64,000 nucleotides of DNA from Leptospira bouyouniensis. Its GTDB lineage: Bacteria; Spirochaetota; Leptospiria; Leptospirales; Leptospiraceae. A program made the translations under genes and the position numbers. Below, piece by piece: positions 57,140 to 64,000 of the stretch. The stretch is taken from assembly GCF_004769525.1 (NCBI RefSeq), contig NZ_RQFT01000003.1, forward strand, positions 1-64,000, given 5' to 3'. The number at the start of each line of letters is the position of its first letter. The stretch's first letter is position 1. The notes beneath the pieces were generated by a model that saw only the letters and a program-made list of their open reading frames with translations, was not told where the DNA came from and searched no databases.

Positions 57140-58558
57140 ATGGCACTTCCAAAAGTCTGTGTAGTTGGAGCTGGTTCGTCTGGAATCACCGTCATTAAAT
57201 CCTTAAAAGAACATGGCATCCCCTTTGATTGTTATGAAAAAGGTAGTGATGTTGGTGGCAACTGGCGTTACAAAAATGACAACGGTCTTAGTAATATTTA
57301 TAAATCCTTACACATCAACACACATAGAGACCGCATGGAATACCGTGACTTTCCCATGCCAACTAACTACCCCGACTACCCTAATCACGAACCAATCCAA
57401 CAATACTTTCTATCATATGTTGACCACTTTGGACTTCGCAAACACATCCAATTCAAAAACGGAGTGAAAAAAGCAGAACGCACAGAAGATGGACTTTGGA
57501 AAATTACTCCAGAAAAAGGACCAACTCAAATTTATGATGTCTTAGTCGTTGCAAATGGCCACCATTGGAGTGAACGATGGCCAGACCCACCATTCCCTGG
57601 AAAATTTTCAGGCCAAACCATTCACTCACATTCTTATGTAGACCCAAAAACACCTGTTAACTGTGAAGGGAAAAACGTTGTCATCCTTGGTATGGGAAAT
57701 AGTGCCATGGATATCTCTGTTGAATTATCAAGACCTGGTGTTGCCAAAAAAGTATTTTTATCGGCAAGGAGAGGTGCATACGTCATCCCCAATTATTTGT
57801 TTGGAAAACCATTAGACAAACTCACGGAATACACACCACATTGGGTTCCTTTTTTCATCCAACAAACACTCGCTCACCTACTGATTCGATTCGGTGTGGG
57901 AAAAATGGAAGACTTCGGATTACCAAAACCAGATCATAAATTTGGTTCTGCTCATCCCACCATTTCCCAAGACTTACTCGTAAGACTTGGCCGAGGTGAT
58001 ATCAAACCAAAACCCGTGATCACAGAACTCCGTGGCAAAAAAATTGCCTTTGCTGATGGAACAGAGGAAGAGGCAGATGTTCTAATTTATTGCACAGGTT
58101 ATAATATTAGGTTCCCTTTCTTTGATGAAGATTTTCTCTCAGCACCCAATAATTACATCCCACTTTATTATAAAATGATGAAACCTGGGATCAATAATTT
58201 GTTTTTTGTTGGCCTCATGCAACCATTAGGTGCCATTATGCCACTCGCAGAATGCCAAGGCAAATGGATCGCACAGTATTTAACAGGCAATTATGTTCTA
58301 CCATCTAAGGATGAAATGGAAACCTCCATCCTAAAAGATGAGAAAGCGATGAAAAAACGGTATGTGAGTAGCACAAGGCACACCATCCAAGTGGATTATG
58401 ATAGCTTTTTGTATGAGATGAAAAAGGAAATGGAACGTGGCAAAAAAAAGGCAATGAAGGAAGGAAACCATTTGCCAATTGAAGCACGCGCGATGTACCA
58501 TTCAGAGAGCCGTAATGTTTCTCCTTCTCGTAAACAAAAACAATTGGTTTCGAAATAA
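57140..58558 (+). CDS. flavin-containing monooxygenase
   Basis: The 472 residues have an FAD-binding GAGSSG (VCVVGAGSSGITVIKSL) and a second Rossmann motif for NADPH (VVILGMGNSAMD). The FMO fingerprint F-x-G-x-x-x-H-x-x-x-Y is seen as FSGQTIHSHSY; the Tyr marks FMO rather than Baeyer-Villiger enzymes. It oxygenates soft nucleophiles such as amines and sulfides, or related substrates. The C-terminal 40 residues are basic. The end overlaps the M23 lipoprotein start by 44 bp, so the two are cotranscribed. Confidence 0.9.
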   Translation: MALPKVCVVGAGSSGITVIKSLKEHGIPFDCYEKGSDVGGNWRYKNDNGLSNIYKSLHINTHRDRMEYRDFPMPTNYPDYPNHEPIQQYFLSYVDHFGLRKHIQFKNGVKKAERTEDGLWKITPEKGPTQIYDVLVVANGHHWSERWPDPPFPGKFSGQTIHSHSYVDPKTPVNCEGKNVVILGMGNSAMDISVELSRPGVAKKVFLSARRGAYVIPNYLFGKPLDKLTEYTPHWVPFFIQQTLAHLLIRFGVGKMEDFGLPKPDHKFGSAHPTISQDLLVRLGRGDIKPKPVITELRGKKIAFADGTEEEADVLIYCTGYNIRFPFFDEDFLSAPNNYIPLYYKMMKPGINNLFFVGLMQPLGAIMPLAECQGKWIAQYLTGNYVLPSKDEMETSILKDEKAMKKRYVSSTRHTIQVDYDSFLYEMKKEMERGKKKAMKEGNHLPIEARAMYHSESRNVSPSRKQKQLVSK

Positions 58559-59282
58559 GACAATTGGATTCTTAATTGCCACAATTTGTCTCCATCTACT
58601 CGGAACAGGTTGTGTTTCCAAAGGGTATTCTTACCAAGGGAATCCACTCTTTGGATGGATGGAGTCTTCCGGAGAAGTTCGTATAACAGATCCTTTCCCC
58701 ATCCTCAAACGTTACCCCTCATTCCATGCGACAGACTTTGAATTTCCTGTTGGCGGGAAATATGCCGATGGATATTACTTAGCCCAAAAATTTGGATCCG
58801 AAAATGCAAAGTTTGGTGGTCGAAAACATTTAGGAGAAGACTGGAATGCTCTTACAGGTGGGGACTCAGATTTTGCAGCCCCAGTGTATTCATTTGGGAA
58901 CGGAGTGGTTTCAGAAATTGCCGATTATGGGGGAGGATGGGGGAAAGTGGTTCGCGTAGTCCACCATCAGAACTTGGCCAATGGGAATTTTTATTATTTA
59001 GAAACTGTCTATGCCCACCTCCACACTATCGATGTGGAACCAGGCCAACTGGTCAAAAAAACAGAATGGATTGGAACCATTGGTGATGCGGGAGGAAGTT
59101 ACCCGGCTCACCTCCACTTTGAACTTAGATCCAAAGTAGGTGCTCCGTTAGGTGGTGGTTATGCACTGACAACAGATGGATTTTTACCTCCAACTCGTTG
59201 GCTTATGACATACGGTCCCAAAGAAAAGACCTTTAGTGAAGAAACCTTCCAATGGATTGGCGAAAAAAACGGAACTTTGTAG
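58515..59282 (+). CDS. M23-family (LytM/DUF-like) peptidase-fold lipoprotein
   Basis: From ATG 58515 there are 255 residues. The signal peptide ends LHLLGTGC (Cys33). The M23 domain has KHLGEDWNALTG, which carries the first metal-ligand H...D pair, VYSFGNGVVSEI, YAHLHTI and the H-x-H of PAHLHFELR. All four expected ligands are therefore visible. M23 proteins cleave peptidoglycan cross-bridges or regulate amidases. An earlier ATG (58479) adds only non-signal residues. It overlaps the monooxygenase by 44 bp, an odd pairing. Confidence 0.87.
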   Translation: MFLLLVNKNNWFRNKTIGFLIATICLHLLGTGCVSKGYSYQGNPLFGWMESSGEVRITDPFPILKRYPSFHATDFEFPVGGKYADGYYLAQKFGSENAKFGGRKHLGEDWNALTGGDSDFAAPVYSFGNGVVSEIADYGGGWGKVVRVVHHQNLANGNFYYLETVYAHLHTIDVEPGQLVKKTEWIGTIGDAGGSYPAHLHFELRSKVGAPLGGGYALTTDGFLPPTRWLMTYGPKEKTFSEETFQWIGEKNGTL

Positions 59283-59370
59283 TTTTTATCTAATCCGTTT
59301 CGATACAAAAAGTTGAACCTTTGCGTAACGGGATTTGTGTTTCCCAACACGAAACCAACGTTAAAAACGA

Positions 59371-59727
59371 TTAAAAACTTTTGATAAACTCCAACACTTC
59401 GTCTTCTTTTTCAGCATTTGTGTCATAAAAATTACAATGAATTTCGTATAGGTCTTCCTTATCCACCCTATCAGACTTTAATGTCTTCACGAGGAAGTCG
59501 ATCGATCCTGTCATTGAAATCATTTTTAAAGAAATTTTTAAAATCGAAGGCACTTCAATGTCATAAGGATGGAAAAATTTGATCCCTCTGGCACTGATAT
59601 GTTTTTTCGAATCATAATCATTCAGTTGTTCCAATTGAACTTCAAAGGTAGCAGGGATTTCGGTATAATGATTTGGTTTCATGGTCTTTGCGTATACTGT
59701 TACAAACATAGAATTGAGAATACTCAT
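59371..59727 (-). CDS. small protein of unknown function, faintly PilZ-like
   Basis: From ATG 59727 there are 118 residues (TTG 59733 is an alternative). A beta-rich pattern, ISARGIKFFHPYDIEVPSIL, is reminiscent of the D/N-x-S-x-x-G strand of PilZ domains. The R-x-x-x-R of c-di-GMP binding is absent, so binding is unlikely. No signal peptide or membrane segment is seen. An EAL phosphodiesterase is in the window but not adjacent. No Shine-Dalgarno is visible. Confidence 0.5.
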   Translation of the reverse strand: MSILNSMFVTVYAKTMKPNHYTEIPATFEVQLEQLNDYDSKKHISARGIKFFHPYDIEVPSILKISLKMISMTGSIDFLVKTLKSDRVDKEDLYEIHCNFYDTNAEKEDEVLEFIKSF

Positions 59728-59762
59728 ATTCAATTACTATTTTATTACGGTTGTATAAATCT

Positions 59763-61355
59763 TTACGCAAAAACGATATTAAAACCTGCAAGTAGGACAA
59801 TTAAAATCACACCCCAGGCAAGAATCCTTGGATCCCAAAATTCATTGGTCCTGTCTCTATCTTCATACACTAACCCATGTAAGTCTCGATTTGGATCTTC
59901 TGATTCTATCAAACTCACTACTACCATCACCAAAAAACAAAACAGACCAGAGTAAATGGCACCGTAAAAATTGGAAACCATATCCGATTTATAATACAAA
60001 TATCCATTCGCATAAAAAAAATAATGGATTAGGCCACTCGCAGTCCCCACTAACATCCCGTAGAATGCGCTCCACTTCGATGCTTTTTTCCAAAACATAC
60101 CAAGTAAAAAAATTGAGATTAAGGGTGCATTAAAAAAGGAAAATAGTAACTGGATGTAATTCATAATGTTTTCAAATTGCATCGCAATGTAGGATGCAAA
60201 AATCGCAAACACAACTGCTACCATCGTACTTTGTTTTCCAATCTTTAAATAGGTTTTATCATCCTCATTGTGATTGATATAGGTTTGGTAAATATCATAA
60301 GTAAATATCGTATTCATAGCTGTGATGGAACTTGACATCCCCGCCATAAAAGCTGCAAGTAAAGCTGTTGTGCCAAGACCTAACATCCCTGATGGATAAA
60401 AGTTTTTTAATAAAATCAAAAAGCTTTTGTTATACTCTCCATTCATTTCAGAGGAATACTCAGCCAGTGCAATGAGTCCAGGAATGACAGTGAGGAAAGG
60501 CAAAAATAATTTGAACATGGCTCCAATGAGTGGAGTCCTTCTAGCAGCTCGAAAATCTTTGGCTGCCATTGCTCTTTGCACTTCCGCAAATCCACAGGTC
60601 CAATACGAAAACGACAAAACAAAACCAAGCCCAACAGTCACACTGAGTACATCCCAACCAAGTTCATTTTGTCCACCTGGAAGTCCCACCCACATATGTT
60701 TGTGAGACTCAGGGATTTTTTGCATGAGACCATCCCATCCACCTAACCTAGTTAAGCCGACTATGACCAATGGAAAAAGACCTAGCACTGTCAGAAAAAA
60801 TTGCATCACTTCCGTATATATGGAAGAACTAAGTCCACCAAAGTAAGTATAAATCAGAACAATGAGTGCACTGAATAGAATGGATAAGTGTGGATTCCAA
60901 CCAAATAAAGTTTCAAACACAAGGGACAAGGAATACAAATAAATTCCAGAACCAAGGGATAGTGACAACAAGGTGATGAGAGAATTGACTAAATGGGCTT
61001 GTCTGTTGAATCGGTACCGCAAATATTCAGGTACACTTCGTATCTTGGAAGAATAATAAAACGGCATCATAAAGATCCCAAGAAAGATCATACCGGGAAT
61101 GGCACCCAAATAATAAAAATGAAAGGTCAAAAAACCATATTCAGCCCCACTGGCACTCATCCCTAACAATTCTAAGGCGGAAATATTTGCCGAGATAAAG
61201 GCAATCCCTGTGATCCAACTGGGGATTTTCCTCCCTACCAGTAAAAAATCAGAAGAATGGTTCATGGATCGTTTCAAAAGCACCCCTATCACCACCATAA
61301 AAACGACGAAAACAAGGATGATGAGATAATCAATGGGGCTTAAGGCAACAAACAT
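59763..61355 (-). CDS. sodium:solute symporter (SSS family)
   Basis: About 530 residues with 13-14 hydrophobic segments. Family features are the N-terminal LSPIDYLIILVFVVFMVVIG, the SSDFLLVGRKIPSWITGIAF segment, ISALELLGMSASGAEYG, and the middle AFMAGMSSSITAMNTIFTYD of the Na+-site region. The pattern is closest to the sugar/SglT-like branch, but the substrate is not readable. ATG 61355 gives the usual family start; a GTG at 61421 would add 22 residues. It is alone on the minus strand, with about 186 bp to the divergent small gene. Confidence 0.88.
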   Translation of the reverse strand: MFVALSPIDYLIILVFVVFMVVIGVLLKRSMNHSSDFLLVGRKIPSWITGIAFISANISALELLGMSASGAEYGFLTFHFYYLGAIPGMIFLGIFMMPFYYSSKIRSVPEYLRYRFNRQAHLVNSLITLLSLSLGSGIYLYSLSLVFETLFGWNPHLSILFSALIVLIYTYFGGLSSSIYTEVMQFFLTVLGLFPLVIVGLTRLGGWDGLMQKIPESHKHMWVGLPGGQNELGWDVLSVTVGLGFVLSFSYWTCGFAEVQRAMAAKDFRAARRTPLIGAMFKLFLPFLTVIPGLIALAEYSSEMNGEYNKSFLILLKNFYPSGMLGLGTTALLAAFMAGMSSSITAMNTIFTYDIYQTYINHNEDDKTYLKIGKQSTMVAVVFAIFASYIAMQFENIMNYIQLLFSFFNAPLISIFLLGMFWKKASKWSAFYGMLVGTASGLIHYFFYANGYLYYKSDMVSNFYGAIYSGLFCFLVMVVVSLIESEDPNRDLHGLVYEDRDRTNEFWDPRILAWGVILIVLLAGFNIVFA

Positions 61356-61541
61356 AGGTTTGTAAGGGAAACCGAGAAAAAAAGTTTGTAAAGTGGAAAT
61401 CGATGGAGAAGGACCGGTCACCTTGCTTAATATTTTCCTTAAAATTTTTCCAAACTCGCCGACATACTGAGTAACACTTTCTTTGAAAAAGACTTTTCGA
61501 ATTATGTCGCATTGATAGATTCGGAACCACCAGGAGGATCT

Positions 61542-61685
61542 ATGTTCTACCTTCTCTTAGCCCTTCTCCATGAAGATTATGCTTCTGGGAGAATTGATTT
61601 TGCGACCTATTTTGAAAATACGGTCCTCCTTGCCCTCGACCACGAACGCATCAAATCCAATTTAGAACAAAGCAAAGCAGCCTAA
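61542..61685 (+). CDS. small protein (47 aa) with strong ribosome-binding site
   Basis: AGGAGG lies 4 nt before ATG 61542, the best Shine-Dalgarno in the region. The product (MFYLLLALLHEDYASGRIDF, then ATYFENTVLLALDHERIKSN and LEQSKAA) has an N-terminal hydrophobic patch and a helical charged end. It resembles a tiny membrane-associated or partner protein. It is 117 bp before the acyltransferase. The function is unknown. Confidence 0.62.
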   Translation: MFYLLLALLHEDYASGRIDFATYFENTVLLALDHERIKSNLEQSKAA

Positions 61686-61802
61686 ACGGTCAGTTTGTTT
61701 CCAAATCCTGGGAGGTTTCGCCAGTCCTTCCAGGAATTTTCTCCTTGTTCTGAGAAGTCCTATCTGTACGGTAACAGAAAAATCATTTCTCAGGAAGATA
61801 TA

Positions 61803-62975
61803 ATGACTTCGGCAAAACTCCTTTCCGGTACCCTCCAAAATTCACAAAAATTTTTCCTTCAATTCGGAGGACAGGGTTCCCCTTACCTCAAAGAACTCGT
61901 AAAATTGTATGCAGAACCAGAATTAAAAGAATTTTTCGAAACGAGTTTCAAAACTCTTGGTGAAATCGCGGCTCGTGATGGAAAAAATCCTCTCCTCAGC
62001 GAAGGAATCGATTTTAAATCTTGGATTGAAAATCCAGATGCAGCACCAAACGAAGATTATCTAGCCCGTGCACCCATCTCTGTTCCTGGGATTTTTATGA
62101 CCCAAATGGCAAACTATGTTTTGGTTTCCAAACGTGGTTACCCAACAGCAGAACTCATCAAAGCAACGGGCGCTGTTAGTGGACATAGCCAAGGGGTGAT
62201 TGCGTCTGCACTTGTCGGTCTTGGAAAAGAAGGCGCAGATTTCTTAAAGGCCTATTCAGACTTTTTAAAATTTATTTTTTATCTTGGGTTTAACGGACAA
62301 AAAGTGTACCCGAACTTCCAAGTTTCGGAAGACATCGTCAAAGAAAACGAAGCTAACGGTGACAAAAACCCAGCTCCGATGGTGGCAGTAATCGGTTACT
62401 CAAAAGATGAACTCGAAGACCGAGTGAAAAAAACAAACGATTCTCTTGGATTCAAAGGCCAAGACACAGTGTTTATCTCCTTGTACAACACTCCTGATTC
62501 GATGATTTTATCTGCTCTTCCTTCTTCCCTATTATCATTCCGTAAACAATGGAAAGCAGAGATGGATGAAAAGAAATTTAAGTTCGTATATTTAAAAACT
62601 ACAGCTCCTTTCCATTGCCCGTTTATGGAAACTTCTCTTGATCAGTTCATTGCAGAAGATGCTTCAGTGGTTCCATTCCCATATACTGGTGCTGATTTAA
62701 AAGTACCTGTATACAGTATCTTTGATGGTCATAACTTACAAAAAGATGGAAACCTTCGTGATATTCTTTTCAAAATGGTCCTCATTGAACCACTTTACTG
62801 GGATTTGGCGATTGCTCCTATTTTTAACGACAGTGCCATCACGACAATCATTGACTTTGGACCAAGTGTTGTGAGCCAAAGATTAACCGGTGGCCACCTC
62901 AAAGCAAAAAACATCGAAAAACAATCTTTATGCGCATCTAACGCAAAAGAATTAAAGGTGATTCTCGAAGTTTAA
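61803..62975 (+). CDS. FAS-type acyltransferase (malonyl/acyl-CoA:ACP transacylase-like)
   Basis: From ATG 61803 (AGGAAG upstream) there are 390 residues. The nucleophile elbow GHSQGVIAS and the active-site His region TAPFHCPFM match acyltransferases. The N-terminal FFLQFGGQGSPYLKELVKLY and the GHSQG (not GHSLG) resemble the acyl/malonyl transferase domains of large type I fatty acid synthases more than stand-alone FabD. It likely loads acyl groups onto ACP. It overlaps the WYL gene by one base (TAATG). Frame upstream to 61695 is non-specific. Confidence 0.8.
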   Translation: MTSAKLLSGTLQNSQKFFLQFGGQGSPYLKELVKLYAEPELKEFFETSFKTLGEIAARDGKNPLLSEGIDFKSWIENPDAAPNEDYLARAPISVPGIFMTQMANYVLVSKRGYPTAELIKATGAVSGHSQGVIASALVGLGKEGADFLKAYSDFLKFIFYLGFNGQKVYPNFQVSEDIVKENEANGDKNPAPMVAVIGYSKDELEDRVKKTNDSLGFKGQDTVFISLYNTPDSMILSALPSSLLSFRKQWKAEMDEKKFKFVYLKTTAPFHCPFMETSLDQFIAEDASVVPFPYTGADLKVPVYSIFDGHNLQKDGNLRDILFKMVLIEPLYWDLAIAPIFNDSAITTIIDFGPSVVSQRLTGGHLKAKNIEKQSLCASNAKELKVILEV

Positions 62976-63931
62976 TGAACCCTTCTACAGCCCGGGCCGC
63001 TTCTAAACTCAATTTAATCCGCCTTCTGGCTTCACACCCAGAAGGTTTAACATTAGAAGAAATCCAAGGAGTAACCGGGCACAAATCCATCTCCTCTCTC
63101 AAAAAAGACTTGGGAGAGTTGTATATGATTGAGATGTACCCGTATTCTCCGACTGATGCTGTGGATTTAGATTTTGATGGAGATAAGGTAAAAATTAGAC
63201 TCCCCATTGCAGTTGACTCAGCGTTACCCTTATCTCCCAAAGAATGGGCCGCATTACGTTCGTTATTACTGACAAATCAAAACAAAAAAGAAGATTCTAT
63301 AAAACAATCCATCTTAAAAAAAATAGATTCTGTTTTGCCTTCAGGGGATTGGTCACCTCACCAAAAAACGAAAGAAATGGTGCAAGAAGCCATTCACTCT
63401 AAAAAAATACTAACTATTGTTTATTGGAAACGAAATACAAAGGAAAAAGAAACACGAACTCTTGCCCCTTGGTTATTACTCGAAGAAAATGAATCCTACC
63501 TCCTTGCCTATGACGTAATCAAAGAGGGTTTTCGTTCCTTTCGATTGGACTATATCTTAGAGGTCACGATCACTGATATGGATTACCCAAAGATTCCAGA
63601 AACAGCTTCTGAGTTTTTGGAAGGGTTCAAACAAAAATTTGAAATCGAATCCAATCCCGAATCCAAAGTAACATTATGGGTAACAGACTCTGCCTCCTAC
63701 CATTTGGGTTTGAAACTCCCTCTAAAAGAAACTGGAAACGTAAAACAAATCCAAAACACAACTTACCGCGAATTCCAAACTCCCATGCAGGATAAAAATT
63801 GGCTCATCCAAACCATACTTGGTTATGGTACTTCCATCCTCGTAGCAGAACCAAAAGAAATCAAAGAATCCATACGACTTCATTTACAATCTATTTCTCT
63901 TTCCAAACAAAACCAGTCTTTAGAAACATAA
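62975..63931 (+). CDS. WYL-domain transcriptional regulator
   Basis: The 318 residues start with a winged-helix-like domain (LNLIRLLASHPEGLTLEEIQ, then SISSLKKDLGEL). The WYL domain follows (about 130-230) with ILTIVYWKRNTKEKETRTLAP and WLLLEENESYLLAYDV, then SFRLDYILEV. WYL proteins sense nucleic-acid or small ligands and control DNA damage, defence or metabolic genes. The start shares one base with the acyltransferase stop. It is 1 bp before the next coding region (ispE). Confidence 0.88.
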   Translation: MNPSTARAASKLNLIRLLASHPEGLTLEEIQGVTGHKSISSLKKDLGELYMIEMYPYSPTDAVDLDFDGDKVKIRLPIAVDSALPLSPKEWAALRSLLLTNQNKKEDSIKQSILKKIDSVLPSGDWSPHQKTKEMVQEAIHSKKILTIVYWKRNTKEKETRTLAPWLLLEENESYLLAYDVIKEGFRSFRLDYILEVTITDMDYPKIPETASEFLEGFKQKFEIESNPESKVTLWVTDSASYHLGLKLPLKETGNVKQIQNTTYREFQTPMQDKNWLIQTILGYGTSILVAEPKEIKESIRLHLQSISLSKQNQSLET

Positions 63932-63932
63932 G

Positions 63933-64000
63933 TTGGTCCCTTTGCAAACAATTGCACACGCAAAGATTAACATTGGTTTAGTGATCCCTTACAAAAGGGA
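63933..64000 (+). CDS. ispE: 4-diphosphocytidyl-2-C-methyl-D-erythritol kinase (5' end only)
   Basis: The last 68 bp encode VPLQTIAHAKINIGLVIPYK. The HAKINIGLVIPYKR segment matches the N-terminal A-K-I-N-L-x-L signature of GHMP kinases and IspE, which normally continues PDGYHE. IspE phosphorylates CDP-ME in the MEP isoprenoid pathway. The start is TTG at 63933 or TTG at 63942, 1-10 bp after the WYL stop. Only about 22 codons are visible, so the call rests on this short motif. Confidence 0.7.
   Translation, partial: MVPLQTIAHAKINIGLVIPYKR

Overview
The window is a stretch of spirochaete chromosome, almost certainly Leptospira. The best single marker is a close match to the flagellar coiling protein FcpA (27115-28017), which is known only from leptospires. 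Other pointers are relaxed spirochaetal lipoboxes, an rpmH-rnpA-yidD-yidC-khpB-mnmE cluster, moderately AT-rich DNA and many Leptospira-type orphan proteins. Base composition looks less AT-rich than the pathogenic species I know, which hints at a saprophytic species, but this is only an impression. I see no rRNA, tRNA, CRISPR array, prophage or insertion sequence. This is core chromosome with a few lineage-specific islands.

Layout. 1-5755: a truncated MltA-like lytic transglycosylase (minus), then rpmH, rnpA, yidD, yidC, khpB and mnmE (plus), which serve ribosome, RNase P, membrane insertion and tRNA modification. 5836-11662: a lysine-rich exported protein, a Vps62-like lipoprotein, an ankyrin protein paired with a GMC oxidoreductase, and a DUF2804 protein. 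11734-21078: an RND transporter, a FrnE-like DsbA protein, an Acg-type nitroreductase, an EAL phosphodiesterase, a TauE/SafE permease with two small partners, and a YihY/BrkB protein. 21189-26881: a small charged protein, an ABC-F ATPase, a rhodanese and a DAHP synthase (plus), facing panB, folK and a DnaC-like ATPase (minus). 27115-31499: fcpA and a YbbAP-type ABC transporter.

31717-37247: a strong sigma70-like promoter drives a small two-CxxC protein and leuS. Two tandem paralogous lipoproteins with DGINWT repeats follow. A decayed copy of the leuS 3' end lies between the paralogues, so the duplicated unit included the end of leuS. 37319-41160: a membrane protein, a two-gene module (tail-anchored protein plus stand-alone HATPase-like protein) and thrC. 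41250-45556: lepB, a PASTA-containing penicillin-binding protein and a MAF/DUF115 protein, tightly packed. 45549-54119 (minus): valS, purD, an orphan, prfB, a GAF-AAA-Fis regulator whose AAA core appears catalytically dead, and an OmpA-like protein, in one packed run. 54238-59282: small exported or thioredoxin-like proteins, GNAT, metallophosphoesterase, flavin monooxygenase and an M23 lipoprotein. 59371-64000: a small orphan, a sodium/solute symporter, a 47-residue protein with a strong Shine-Dalgarno, a FAS-type acyltransferase, a WYL regulator and the first codons of ispE.

The most unusual items are the degenerate GAF-AAA-Fis protein, the HATPase/tail-anchored pair, the leuS-tail/lipoprotein duplication, two perfect palindromes in control regions, and an rnpA whose homology extends upstream of any normal start codon. 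All family calls come from reading motifs; no database search was run.
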